Below are positions 28,910 through 37,607 of a DNA stretch of 64,000 bases, piece by piece. The stretch is from assembly GCF_018704125.1 (NCBI RefSeq), contig NZ_JAGTIS010000001.1:372001-436000 (forward strand), written 5' to 3'. The notes below the pieces were generated by a model, which worked only from the letters and a program-made list of their open reading frames with translations, did no database searches and was not told where the DNA came from. The translations under genes and the position numbers were made by a program. This DNA is from Metapseudomonas boanensis (GTDB lineage: Bacteria > Pseudomonadota > Gammaproteobacteria > Pseudomonadales > Pseudomonadaceae). The stretch's first letter is position 1, and the number at the start of each line of letters is the position of its first letter.

Positions 28910-29575
28910 ATGGACGAAGCATTCTGGCTCGCGCGCTGGGAGCAGGACCAGATCGGGTTCCACCTGCGCGAGGTCAATCCTTACCTGCAGCGTTATTGGC
29001 CGAGCCTGGGTTTGGCGCGGGGTAGTCAGGTGCTGGTGCCGCTCTGTGGCAAGACCCTGGACATGGCCTGGCTCGCGGGGCAGGGGTATCGGGTTCTAGG
29101 CGTGGAGTTGGCACAGCGAGCGGTGGAGGACTTCTTCACCGAGCAAGGGCTGGAGCCGGACGTTCGCCAGGAGGGTGCGTTGCAGCGCTACAGCGCGGGC
29201 GCTGTCGAGATCCTGCAGGGTGATTTCTTCGCTGTGGCGCCCGAGCAGGTAGCTGATTGCAAGGCACTGTATGACCGGGCCGCCCTGATCGCCTTGCCGC
29301 CGGCTATGCGCGAGGACTACGTGGCGCATCTGTCGCGCCTGCTGGCGCCCGGCAGTTGCGGTTTGATGGTGACGCTCGACTATCAGCAATCGCGCCTTGA
29401 TGGGCCGCCGTTCGCAGTCCCGGAGGCAGAGGTGCGCGAGCGCTTCGGCGGTGGCTGGCAGTTGGAGCTGCTGGAGCGTTGCGATGTGCTGGAGAAGAAC
29501 TGGAAGTTTGCGTCGCGTGGATTGGATAGCTTGCACGAGCCGGTATTCCGGCTGCATCGGGTGGCAGCGGAGTAA
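28910..29575 (+). CDS. tpm: Thiopurine S-methyltransferase
   Basis: 221-residue SAM-dependent methyltransferase of the TPMT family, which in Pseudomonas methylates thiopurines and selenium or tellurium species, conferring tellurite tolerance. Family landmarks are [14 protein letters not shown] (5-18), [19 protein letters not shown] (42-60), [15 protein letters not shown] and [11 protein letters not shown] (118-128). The ATG has GGAGG upstream. Confidence 0.95.
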   Translation: MDEAFWLARWEQDQIGFHLREVNPYLQRYWPSLGLARGSQVLVPLCGKTLDMAWLAGQGYRVLGVELAQRAVEDFFTEQGLEPDVRQEGALQRYSAGAVEILQGDFFAVAPEQVADCKALYDRAALIALPPAMREDYVAHLSRLLAPGSCGLMVTLDYQQSRLDGPPFAVPEAEVRERFGGGWQLELLERCDVLEKNWKFASRGLDSLHEPVFRLHRVAAE

Positions 29576-29651
29576 GGAGAGGCGGATCCTGGGCTCACTT
29601 GGCGAATGAATTGGCTCTGTCCCAGTGAAGTGTTGTCACTGGCTGGCTCCC

Positions 29652-29772
29652 TTGTAGGAGCCAGCTTGCTGGCGAACGGGCGCATTTCGCGAGCAAGAAC
29701 TCGGCGTCCCCCTCGCTCCTACAGGGCTCTCAGCCCGACCTTTGATGGCTAGCAACAGCTAACGCCGACAGA
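29652..29772. repeat. REP-like palindrome with inserted segment (copy A)
   Basis: TGTAGGAG (29653-29660) and CTCCTACA (29717-29724) form the outer arms of a REP-like structure containing GCGAGCAAG. The second half is interrupted by AACTCGGCGTCCCC, the same insert as in the repeat at 17931. Homology to that copy continues to about 29772. It fills the space between tpm and htpX. Confidence 0.65.
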
Positions 29773-29808
29773 GCCAATGAATGTGCCGCTACAGGAGAAG
29801 CCGTAGGC

Positions 29809-29836
29809 AAAAAAGAGGGCGGCCATGGCCGCCCTT
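29809..29836 (-). terminator. Terminator of htpX
   Basis: On the minus strand AGGGCGGCC and GGCCGCCCT form a 9-bp stem with an AT centre, followed by CTTTTTTGCC. It lies just after the htpX stop. Confidence 0.85.
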
Positions 29837-29853
29837 AGTCAGTGTGAGTCGTT

Positions 29854-30726
29854 TCAGCCGCGACGGCGCAGGGCTTCGATGCGCTCTTCCAGCGGCGGAT
29901 GGCTCATCAGCAGGCCGGCCAGTCCGTGCTTCAGGCCGCCGTTGATGCCGAAGGCAGCCAGGCTGTCGGGCATCTGGACCGGGACGCCTTGCTCGGCGCG
30001 CAGGCGCTGCAGGGCACCGATCATGGCGTTGGTGCCGGCCAGGCTGGCGCCGGCTTCGTCAGCTTTGAACTCGCGACGGCGCGAGAACCACATGACGATG
30101 ATGCTGGCCAGAATGCCAAGGACCAGCTCGGCGAAGATGGTCGCGATGAAGTAACCGATGCCCGGACCCTCTTCATTCTTCAGGATGACCTTGTCGACGA
30201 AGTTGCCGAAGATCCGCGCGAAGAACATGACGAAGGTGTTCACCACGCCCTGGATCAGTGCGAGCGTCACCATGTCGCCGTTGGCCACATGGCCGATCTC
30301 GTGGGCCAGCACGGCGCGCACTTCATCGGGCGAAAAACGCTCCAGCAGACCCTGGCTCACGGCCACCAGTGCGTCGTTCTTGTTCCAGCCCGTTGCAAAG
30401 GCGTTGGCCTCGTAGGCGGGGAAAATGCCGACTTCCGGCATCTTGATTCCGGCCTCGCGGGACAGTTGTTCGACGGTTTGCAGCAGCCACTGCTCGTGGC
30501 GTGTACGCGGCTGGGTGATGATCTCGGTACCAGTGCTCATCTTCGCCATCCACTTGGAGATGAACAGCGATACCAGCGAACCGGCAAAACCGAACACGGC
30601 GCAGAAGACCAGCAAGCTGCCATAGTTCTGGCCGGTAAAGCGGTCCACCCCGAGCAGTTTCAGCGTGATGCTGGCGATTACCAGCACTGCAAGGTTGGTG
30701 GCCAGGAACAACAGGATGCGCATCAT
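29854..30726 (-). CDS. htpX: Membrane-integrated zinc metalloprotease HtpX
   Basis: Inner-membrane heat-shock protease of 290 residues that degrades misfolded membrane proteins alongside FtsH. Two N-terminal helices (4-26, 37-56) are followed by the zinc motif HEIGH (142-146), two further helices (about 156-176, 192-212) and the third zinc ligand region EFKADEAG. Length equals the Pseudomonas family. Two adjacent ATGs are possible; I used the first. Confidence 0.96.
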   Translation of the reverse strand: MMRILLFLATNLAVLVIASITLKLLGVDRFTGQNYGSLLVFCAVFGFAGSLVSLFISKWMAKMSTGTEIITQPRTRHEQWLLQTVEQLSREAGIKMPEVGIFPAYEANAFATGWNKNDALVAVSQGLLERFSPDEVRAVLAHEIGHVANGDMVTLALIQGVVNTFVMFFARIFGNFVDKVILKNEEGPGIGYFIATIFAELVLGILASIIVMWFSRRREFKADEAGASLAGTNAMIGALQRLRAEQGVPVQMPDSLAAFGINGGLKHGLAGLLMSHPPLEERIEALRRRG

Positions 30727-30812
30727 GGTTGGATCAGTCTCCTCACGGGGAAAACGTTCGTTACTGCGGGGTATATAAGGGGCAGCCCTGGCGTATTCAA
30801 CCAGGGACTATT

Positions 30813-31271
30813 TCAAACTGTGTCGCTTGGGGCCTGGGGATTGGCCCTGTCATCGAAGATTAGCCTAGCCAGGCGTGCCAGGCGTTCGCCGTCGGCGCCG
30901 CGCAGGGCCTCACGAAGTTGCTGGGCAAGGCTCGCGCGAACGCGCAGCAAACTGGGCGGGAGTGGCTGATCCAATTGCGCATCATGCGGGACTACGCGGG
31001 ACATTCGCAGGAAGCCTTTTTCGCTCAGCACGGCCTGGTCCAGCGCTTCGAAGTGGAGGGTACTGTCGTAACGCAGGTAGCCTTCTTCAGCGAGCCAGAG
31101 AAGGGCGGCGAGACAGCTCTCGTGCCGTTTGCTCGGTAGGCCGAACTCGTCCGGCTGCTCGGGGCCAATAAGGTCCTCCACGTACAACGCAATACGTCGT
31201 GGAAACGCCTGGTAGAGCTGGAGCAGGCCGGCGGCGCAGTCCTTGTAGAAATCGTCGATCTGCAGGTCCAT
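30813..31271 (-). CDS. Conserved hypothetical protein
   Basis: 152-residue soluble protein beginning MDLQIDDFYKDCAAGLLQLYQAFPRR. It has a winged-helix-like pattern (KRHESCLAALLWLAEEGYLRYDSTLHFEALDQAVLSEKGF, about 48-87), with helices followed by a beta hairpin, suggesting a DNA-binding or scaffold fold without proof. From memory, similar proteins accompany the aminotransferase/htpX locus in other pseudomonads. It lies 59 bases downstream of the aminotransferase gene on the same strand. No catalytic motif is seen. Confidence 0.75.
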   Translation of the reverse strand: MDLQIDDFYKDCAAGLLQLYQAFPRRIALYVEDLIGPEQPDEFGLPSKRHESCLAALLWLAEEGYLRYDSTLHFEALDQAVLSEKGFLRMSRVVPHDAQLDQPLPPSLLRVRASLAQQLREALRGADGERLARLARLIFDDRANPQAPSDTV

Positions 31272-31329
31272 GGGCTAGCCTGGCAGGCGCTGGCTGCACC
31301 GCCGTGGTTGGGCCACGGCGGCGCGGCCT

Positions 31330-32541
31330 TTACTGGTGATAGGACTTGAGGAAGCTGCCGATGCGTCCGATGGCTTGCTCCAGGTCGTCGACGCGGGGCA
31401 GGGTGACCACGCGGAAATGGTCCGGCCACGGCCAGTTGAAGGCGGTTCCCTGGACGATCAGCAGCTTCTCGGAGAGCAGCAGGTCGAGGACGAACTTCTC
31501 GTCGTTATGGATCGGGCAGACCTTGGGGTCAATCTTCGGGAAGGCGTAGAGCGCGCCCATGGGTTTGACGCAGCTGACGCCGGGGATGTCGTTGAGCAGT
31601 TCCCAGGCGCGGTTGCGCTGCTCCAGCAGGCGGCCGTTAGGCAGGACCAGGTCATTGATGCTCTGGTAGCCGCCGAGGGCGGTCTGGATGGCGTGCTGGC
31701 TCGGCACATTGGCACATAGGCGCATGTTGGCCAGGATGTCGATGCCTTCGATGTAGCTCTGGGCCTTCTGCTTCGGGCCGGAGATGGCCACCCAGCCGGA
31801 GCGGAAACCTGCCACGCGGTAGGACTTGGACAGGCCGTTGAAGGTCAGGCACAGCACGTCCGGTGCCAGCGAGGCCGTGGAGATGTGGATGGCGCCATCA
31901 TAGAGGATCTTGTCGTAGATCTCGTCGGAGAAGAGCACCAGATTGTGCTGGCGGGCCAGCTCGACCATGCCTTCCAGCACTTCCTTGGAGTACACGGCGC
32001 CGGTTGGATTGTTCGGGTTGATGATCACCATGGCCTTGGTGTTCGGGGTGATCTTGGCCTTGATGTCCTCGAGGTCCGGCCACCAGTTGGCCTGCTCGTC
32101 GCACAGGTAATGCACGGGCTTGCCGCCGGCGAGGCTGACCGAGGCGGTCCAGAGTGGGTAGTCCGGCGCCGGGATCAGCACTTCGTCACCGTTGTTGAGC
32201 AGCGCCTGCATGCACATCACGATCAGTTCGGACACGCCGTTGCCGAGGTAGATGTCTTCGATGCCGATGCCTTCCACCTGCTTCTGCTGGTAGTACTGCA
32301 TGACAGCCTTGCGGGCGCTGAACAGACCCTTGGAGTCGCTGTAACCCTGCGCGGTCGGGAGGTTGCGGATCACGTCCTGGAGGATTTCTTCCGGGGCTTC
32401 GAAACCGAACGGCGCCGGGTTGCCGATGTTCAGCTTGAGGATGCGATGGCCTTCCTCTTCCAGGCGCTTGGCGTGCTTGAGCACCGGGCCGCGGATGTCA
32501 TAGCAGACGTTGGCGAGCTTGTTCGATTTGCTGACCTGCAT
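31330..32541 (-). CDS. Class I/II aminotransferase, AlaA-like
   Basis: PLP-dependent fold type I aminotransferase of 403 residues. The Schiff-base Lys239 is in FNGLSKSYR, with INPNNPTGAVYS (174-185) and SDEIYDKILYDG (205-216) forming the cofactor site. Sequence pattern and length are those of E. coli AlaA/YfbQ, which makes alanine from pyruvate and glutamate. Substrate is assigned by similarity only. Confidence 0.92.
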   Translation of the reverse strand: MQVSKSNKLANVCYDIRGPVLKHAKRLEEEGHRILKLNIGNPAPFGFEAPEEILQDVIRNLPTAQGYSDSKGLFSARKAVMQYYQQKQVEGIGIEDIYLGNGVSELIVMCMQALLNNGDEVLIPAPDYPLWTASVSLAGGKPVHYLCDEQANWWPDLEDIKAKITPNTKAMVIINPNNPTGAVYSKEVLEGMVELARQHNLVLFSDEIYDKILYDGAIHISTASLAPDVLCLTFNGLSKSYRVAGFRSGWVAISGPKQKAQSYIEGIDILANMRLCANVPSQHAIQTALGGYQSINDLVLPNGRLLEQRNRAWELLNDIPGVSCVKPMGALYAFPKIDPKVCPIHNDEKFVLDLLLSEKLLIVQGTAFNWPWPDHFRVVTLPRVDDLEQAIGRIGSFLKSYHQ

Positions 32542-32719
32542 GATGCTGGATGTCCCGAGGTGGAAAGCGCCGCAGCGGGCGGCGACTGGCTGGTATCTGT
32601 GCGCCTTGGCAGGGTGTAACGCGGCTGCCAGACTGGCGTCTTATGAAGCGCGCATGATACGTGCGGCCTGATGGCCCGAAAAGGCCGGGCCAGGCTTTTT
32701 TCCACTGCCGAGGACTGCC

Positions 32720-33112
32720 ATGGACAAGCTAGACAAACCCCTGGAAAGCTGGCGCGAAGAGCTTTCCGAAGCCCAGTTCCACGTCTGTCGCCTGGGAGGC
32801 ACCGAGCGTGCCTTTAGCGGCGAGTACTATGCCACCAAGACCCCTGGAATCTACCGCTGCGCCTGTTGCGGCACGGCGCTGTTCGACTCCGATGCCAAGT
32901 ACGACTCCGGCAGTGGCTGGCCGAGCTACTTCCAGCCGGTCAGTAACGAGGCCATCGCTGAACACGAGGACAACACCCATGGCATGCATCGCATCGAAGT
33001 CCGTTGCGCCCGTTGCGATGCGCACCTGGGGCATGTGTTCCCCGACGGCCCGCGTCCCACCGGCTTGCGATACTGCATCAACTCGTTGTCGCTGAAGCTC
33101 GAGCCACGCTGA
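32720..33112 (+). CDS. msrB: Peptide-methionine (R)-S-oxide reductase
   Basis: Repairs methionine-R-sulfoxide in proteins. The 130-residue protein has the structural zinc site Cys47/Cys50 and Cys96/Cys99, the GSGWPSY motif (64-70) and the catalytic Cys119 in [16 protein letters not shown] ribosome binding site precedes the ATG. It belongs to a local cluster of oxidative damage functions with gpx, ospR and the free-methionine sulfoxide reductase at 37604. Confidence 0.97.
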   Translation: MDKLDKPLESWREELSEAQFHVCRLGGTERAFSGEYYATKTPGIYRCACCGTALFDSDAKYDSGSGWPSYFQPVSNEAIAEHEDNTHGMHRIEVRCARCDAHLGHVFPDGPRPTGLRYCINSLSLKLEPR

Positions 33113-33150
33113 GATTGGTTGTCCCCCCATTGGGCCATGGGTTGCGTCCC

Positions 33151-33214
33151 TTGTAGGAGCGAGCGTGAGTGCGAATTGGGGAGTGGGCTTTCGCGAGCAA
33201 GCTCGCTCCTACAA
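33151..33214. repeat. REP element (copy B)
   Basis: TTGTAGGAGCGAG (33151-33163) and CTCGCTCCTACAA (33202-33214) are perfect 13-base inverted arms, with an internal GCGAGC-AA-GCTCGC hairpin. This is the common Pseudomonas REP core without the insert seen in copies A and C. It may also stop msrB transcription. Confidence 0.75.
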
Positions 33215-33290
33215 CAAGGATTTCCGCTCGGCGGCTGTACCTGACTCGGAGTTGGCCTTGAGTCGGATGCGGGCTCTCTGTATCTGGAAA

Positions 33291-33312
33291 TAAATTGCGT
33301 GCAATTTAATTG
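33291..33312. promoter_or_regulatory. Overlapping palindromes upstream of gpx-ospR, putative OspR operator
   Basis: TAAATTG-CGTG-CAATTTA (33291-33308) is a perfect 7-bp inverted repeat. Its right arm is reused in CAATT-T-AATTG (33302-33312). MarR/OhrR-type repressors bind AT-rich palindromes of this kind, and ospR is the second gene of the operon. It lies 45 bases before gpx. Confidence 0.6.
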
Positions 33313-33357
33313 CTCGCTATTTTGGTCAGGCCACTTACTTTTCAGCAGGTTTCCATC

Positions 33358-33843
33358 ATGAGCACCGCCCTTTTCGATATCCCGGTCACGACCATCAAAG
33401 GCGAGCAGAAAACCCTCTCTGATTTCGGCGGCAAGGCGCTTCTGGTGGTCAATACCGCCAGCAAGTGTGGCTTTACCCCGCAGTATCAAGGGCTGGAGAA
33501 CCTCTGGCAGCGGTACAAGGACAAGGGGCTGGTGGTGCTGGGTTTTCCCTGCAATCAGTTCGGTAAGCAGGAGCCGGGCGACGAAGGGGCGATCAGTGAA
33601 TTCTGCGAGTTGAACTTCGGCGTCAGCTTTCCTTTGTTCAAGAAAATCGAGGTCAACGGTTCCGGCGCCCATCCCCTCTATGTGCAGCTGAAGAAGCGTG
33701 CACCAGGCCTGTTGGGCAGCCAGGGCATCAAATGGAACTTCACCAAGTTCCTGATCAGCCAGGACGGCAAACTGATCAAGCGTTTCGCGCCGACCACCAA
33801 GCCGGAGGATCTGGGCGCCGAGATCGAAGCCCTGTTGAAATGA
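33358..33843 (+). CDS. Glutathione peroxidase family (thioredoxin-dependent type)
   Basis: 161-residue peroxidase reducing hydroperoxides. The peroxidatic Cys37 is in SKCGFTPQY; a second Cys65 in GFPCNQFG and the WNFTKF motif complete the catalytic tetrad. The ATG at 33358 is chosen because upstream residues have no homology. The last codon and stop overlap the ospR start (ATGA), so peroxidase and its peroxide-sensing regulator are translationally coupled, as for the P. aeruginosa gpx-ospR pair. Confidence 0.95.
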   Translation: MSTALFDIPVTTIKGEQKTLSDFGGKALLVVNTASKCGFTPQYQGLENLWQRYKDKGLVVLGFPCNQFGKQEPGDEGAISEFCELNFGVSFPLFKKIEVNGSGAHPLYVQLKKRAPGLLGSQGIKWNFTKFLISQDGKLIKRFAPTTKPEDLGAEIEALLK

Positions 33844-34310
33844 ACGCTTCAGGCTCCATGAATCCAGAACTGCTGCTCGACAACCAGCTCTGCTTCAAGC
33901 TCTACGCTGCTTCCCGCGCGATCATCCGTGGTTATCGCCCGCTGCTGGAGAAGCTGGGTCTGACCTACCCGCAGTACCTGGTCATGCTGGTGCTGTGGGA
34001 GTGGCGGGCGAAGCCGCCTGAACTACCAACGGTGAAAGCGCTGGGGGAGCGATTGATGCTGGACTCCGGGACCCTGACGCCCTTGCTCAAGCGGCTCGAC
34101 CAGCTCGGCTTGGTGCAGCGTCGACGCGCTGCGCACGACGAGCGAGAGGTCCACTTGGCCCTGACACCGCAAGGGGTGGAGCTGCGCGGCCAGGTGATAC
34201 CTCTGCGCGCCGAGCTGATTTGCAAGAGTGGCTTTGACCTCAGTGAGATGGGCGCTCTCCGAGGGGCGCTCGATCAGCTTCTGGGACAGCTCACGGCGCA
34301 GCCTGAGTAG
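33840..34310 (+). CDS. ospR: Peroxide-sensing MarR-family regulator OspR
   Basis: 156-residue winged-helix repressor of the OhrR/OspR group. The sensing Cys18 (LLLDNQLCFKLY) and a second Cys128 (AELICKSG) are 110 residues apart, the same separation as the two functional cysteines reported for P. aeruginosa OspR (24 and 134, from memory). The recognition region is LMLDSGTLTPLLKRLDQLGL with the RRRAAHDEREV wing. An ATG at 33858 is an alternative start. The 3' end overlaps the convergent sagS-like gene by 20 bases. Confidence 0.92.
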   Translation: MNASGSMNPELLLDNQLCFKLYAASRAIIRGYRPLLEKLGLTYPQYLVMLVLWEWRAKPPELPTVKALGERLMLDSGTLTPLLKRLDQLGLVQRRRAAHDEREVHLALTPQGVELRGQVIPLRAELICKSGFDLSEMGALRGALDQLLGQLTAQPE

Positions 34311-36618
34311 CGGGCAGCCACGTATCGAGCAGCGTCTCCAGTTCTTCGCGCCGGAATGGTTTGGCCAGGTAATCGTTCATGCCTGCGGCGTGACAGCGTT
34401 CGCGCTCGTCAGGCAGGGCGTTGGCGGTCAGGGCGATCACCGGCAGGTCTGGCCAGCGTCCACTCTGTCGAATCCTTCGGGTTGCCTCGTAGCCGTCCAT
34501 CACGGGCATGTTGCAGTCCATCAACACCAGGTCGACGGCGTGCTGTTCCAGTCGGCTGAGCGCTTCGCCGCCATGACCGGCAAGCAACACCTCGCAACCG
34601 AGCTTGGCCAGCATGCCTTTGGCCACCAACTGATTAACGGCGTTGTCCTCTACCAGCAGCACCTTTGCATGGTGCCTCCTGGGCAGGGGAGCCTCGATGG
34701 TCTGCGTCGGTTGTTCTTCGGGCTGTCTCAGGAGCACCCGTTGCAGGGCCTGGTAGAGCGGTGTTCGGGCCAGCGGGCGGGCAAGTTGCTGCAAGGGGGC
34801 CAGTGCGTTGGTCTGGGCTGCAGACAGGAAACTGGCGTAGCCGGTAACCAGGAGGATTGGTGCGCCTGAGGCTTTGCGCAGGCTCTCCAGGCGTTCGGGG
34901 TGGTCGCTGATCAATAGGTCCGCTTCCAGTCCAGCGGGATCTGCTTCGGGATCTTTTCGCTCGTAGTCAAGGTTCCAGGCCGGTAGCCAGGTCTGCAGCA
35001 GTTCTCCCAAGCCGCCGCCCTCACTGCAGAAGGCTGCTACCCGGCCCATCAAGGGAGCTTTGTGTTCCGCGGGTGCCTGCTCGACCAGCGGCAGCTCGGC
35101 GCTGAACAGGCTGCCCACCCCCTCTTGTGACCTGACTTCGAGCTGGCCCTGCATCGCTTCGCAGAGGTGGCGGGTCAGAGCCAGGCCAAGGCCGGTGCCG
35201 CCGAACTGACGAGTAATGCCTGCGGTGGCTTGTGAGAACGGCTGGAACAGCTTGGGCAATGACTCGCTGGAAATGCCGATCCCAGTGTCTCGTACGCTGA
35301 TGAGAACACCTCCTTCGCAAGGGGCGACGCGCAAATCGACGCGACCATGCCGGGTGAACTTGAGTGCGTTGGACAGCAGGTTGCTGATCACCTGCCGCAC
35401 CCGGGTCGGATCTCCGGTGACCAGCGCAGGAAGGCTGGGGGCGATGATGCAGGTGAGTTCGACACCTGGGGCGGCATTCTGGGAAAGCAGGTTGGCGGTG
35501 TCTTCGGCCAGCGTGCCGAGGTCGAACGGAATCCGCTCCAGTTCCAACTGGCCGGCCTCGAACTTGGACAGGTCGAGAATATCGTTGAGCAACTCCACCA
35601 GCACGGTTCCCGAGTCGCGGGCGATCTGAAGCTGACGGCGCTGTTCGCTGCCCAACGGCGCATCCAGCGCCAGGTCGAGCATCCCGAGCAGGCCGTTGAG
35701 CGGTGTGCGGATCTCATGGCTCATGTTGGCAAGGAACGCCGCGCGTGCCTTGGCCATCTCCAGTGCGGTACTGCGAGCGGCTTCCAGTTCCTGGTTGTAG
35801 CGGCTGAGCCGGCTATTGGCGGCTTTCAGCTCGGCGGTTCGGGCCGACACGATGTCTTCCAGTTCGCTCAGGTACTGGTTCAAGCGTTGGTCGGCTACGC
35901 GACGTTGCTGCATTTCGGTCGCCAGGTTGGCCAGGTGGCGATTGGTTACCTCCACCAATACGCCGATTTCGTCCTGTTCATGACCGGGAGGGCAGGGCAG
36001 CTTGGCATCCGGTTCCCTGCCAGGGCTGCCTTCACTGAGTGAGCGGATCAATCCCACCAGCGGCTTGGTCAGCATGCTGTAGAACAACACCAGCAGGATC
36101 AACGACAGCAACAGGCTGCGCACGAAGCCGCTGAGCAGCGTAAGCATGGCGCGTCGAAGGAAATCACTGCCGAAGGCATAGGTATCGACCTCGAGGCGCA
36201 GGACGCCAAGCACTTCATTGGGTGCGTGGACGATATAAAGCGGATCTTCGAAGTCGCGGCGCTCGCCGAAGAGAAAGTCGCTGAGCATTCGAAAGTCGCT
36301 TTCAGTGCGCGCCCGGTTGACGCTCGCCAGCACTGCGCCGTTGTTGTCGATGATCTCGGCGCGAATGACAGCAGGTGAGCGCAGCAGGCCGGTGACCAGC
36401 TCCTGGGCCAGTTCGGCGTCGATGTTGTAGGCGATGCGGGCCGCGGGGCTGTGGCTGATCTGCAGCAGTGCCTGGATCTCGCGGTCGATCGAGGCATCTT
36501 CGTTGATGTAGTCGTTCGCGACCTGGATGATGCTGAGGACCGTTCCGAGGATGAACGCCACCAGCACCGTGAGGCTGGCCTGCTTGAACGACAGCCGTTG
36601 AGTCAGCGGAATGTCCAT
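34291..36618 (-). CDS. Hybrid sensor histidine kinase, SagS-like
   Basis: 775-residue membrane hybrid kinase. A transmembrane helix (15-36), periplasmic sensor region (37-160) and second helix (165-184) precede a HAMP-like linker and coiled coil (240-290). The HisKA box MSHEIRTPLNG has His301. The ATPase domain shows N, G1 (DTGIGIS) and G2 (GGTGLGLA) boxes, a degenerate receiver-like segment lies at about 525-630, and a receiver has Asp701 in LVLMDCNMP. P. aeruginosa SagS beside ospR controls the shift to biofilm life via HptB. The ATG at 36618 is chosen; upstream residues look non-coding. Confidence 0.9.
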   Translation of the reverse strand: MDIPLTQRLSFKQASLTVLVAFILGTVLSIIQVANDYINEDASIDREIQALLQISHSPAARIAYNIDAELAQELVTGLLRSPAVIRAEIIDNNGAVLASVNRARTESDFRMLSDFLFGERRDFEDPLYIVHAPNEVLGVLRLEVDTYAFGSDFLRRAMLTLLSGFVRSLLLSLILLVLFYSMLTKPLVGLIRSLSEGSPGREPDAKLPCPPGHEQDEIGVLVEVTNRHLANLATEMQQRRVADQRLNQYLSELEDIVSARTAELKAANSRLSRYNQELEAARSTALEMAKARAAFLANMSHEIRTPLNGLLGMLDLALDAPLGSEQRRQLQIARDSGTVLVELLNDILDLSKFEAGQLELERIPFDLGTLAEDTANLLSQNAAPGVELTCIIAPSLPALVTGDPTRVRQVISNLLSNALKFTRHGRVDLRVAPCEGGVLISVRDTGIGISSESLPKLFQPFSQATAGITRQFGGTGLGLALTRHLCEAMQGQLEVRSQEGVGSLFSAELPLVEQAPAEHKAPLMGRVAAFCSEGGGLGELLQTWLPAWNLDYERKDPEADPAGLEADLLISDHPERLESLRKASGAPILLVTGYASFLSAAQTNALAPLQQLARPLARTPLYQALQRVLLRQPEEQPTQTIEAPLPRRHHAKVLLVEDNAVNQLVAKGMLAKLGCEVLLAGHGGEALSRLEQHAVDLVLMDCNMPVMDGYEATRRIRQSGRWPDLPVIALTANALPDERERCHAAGMNDYLAKPFRREELETLLDTWLPATQAAP

Positions 36619-36716
36619 GGGGGCGGGGGGTGGCCTTGTTCCGTGAGCTTGCCAAGCATAGCCTATCCGGTCTTCCCGCAGTGCCTGGTGACTGCGGCTG
36701 AGCCAAGGAGTTGACC

Positions 36717-37607
36717 GTGGATTCCCGTTTGAATGCCTTTCTCGAGCGCGCCGATGCTGTTCTCGCGCGCCTGGAACCCCTGCTGCCGGCAACCCGGCCT
36801 GATATCGACTGGCAGCAATGCCTGGCGGCGCGTTGGCACCGTGAAGGTCGCGGCGGTTACCTGCAGCCGCTGCAGGTGAGTCTGGACCTGGATCTGAGCG
36901 ACCTGATTGGTGTCGATAACCAGCGTGAGCAGCTCGCTCGCAACACGCGCCAGTTCGTCGATGGGTTGCCTGCCAACCACGCGCTGCTCTGGGGTGCCCG
37001 TGGTACCGGTAAATCGTCCCTGGTGCGCGCCTTGTTGGCGGAGCACGCGGGGGCCGGGCTGCGGCTGATTGAGATCGAGCGTGACCACCTGGCGGACTTG
37101 CCGCGGGTGGTCGAGCAGATCGCCGGGGTTGCCCAGCGCTTCGTGCTGTTCTGCGATGACCTCTCGTTCGAGGCGGGCGAGGGGGACTACCGGGTGCTCA
37201 AGAGCGTGCTGGACGGCTCCCTCGAGCGTGCGCCGGAAAATGTCCTGCTCTATGCCACCTCCAACCGCCGTCACCTGGTGCCGGAGAAACAGAGTGACAA
37301 CGAGCATTGGCAGATGGTCGATGGCGAACTGCACCCCAACGAGGCGGTCGAGGACAAGATCGCCCTGTCGGATCGTTTCGGTCTCTGGCTGTCGTTCTAT
37401 CCCTTCACGCAGGAGCATTTCCTGGCCGTGGTGCGCCACTGGGTCGGCGTGCTCGCCAAGTCGGCGGGGTTGGAATGGGAATGGAGCGAGGATCTGGAAA
37501 AACTGGCGATTCGCTGGGCCCTGGGACGGGGCAATCGCAATGGCCGTTGTGCCTATCAATTCGCCCGTCAGTGGGTCGGGCTGGCGCTGCTGGAGCAAGG
37601 TAAATGA
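36717..37607 (+). CDS. DUF815 family P-loop ATPase
   Basis: 296-residue AAA-like ATPase with Walker A WGARGTGKSS (about 99-108) and Walker B-like FVLFCDDLSFE (143-153), followed by an Arg-containing sensor SNRRHLVPE. DUF815 proteins are widespread and unassigned; they resemble MoxR/Cdc48-type remodelers in layout. The GTG at 36717 lies six bases after AAGGAG; the TTG at 36711 is too close to it. The next gene overlaps by four bases (ATGA). Confidence 0.88.
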   Translation: MDSRLNAFLERADAVLARLEPLLPATRPDIDWQQCLAARWHREGRGGYLQPLQVSLDLDLSDLIGVDNQREQLARNTRQFVDGLPANHALLWGARGTGKSSLVRALLAEHAGAGLRLIEIERDHLADLPRVVEQIAGVAQRFVLFCDDLSFEAGEGDYRVLKSVLDGSLERAPENVLLYATSNRRHLVPEKQSDNEHWQMVDGELHPNEAVEDKIALSDRFGLWLSFYPFTQEHFLAVVRHWVGVLAKSAGLEWEWSEDLEKLAIRWALGRGNRNGRCAYQFARQWVGLALLEQGK

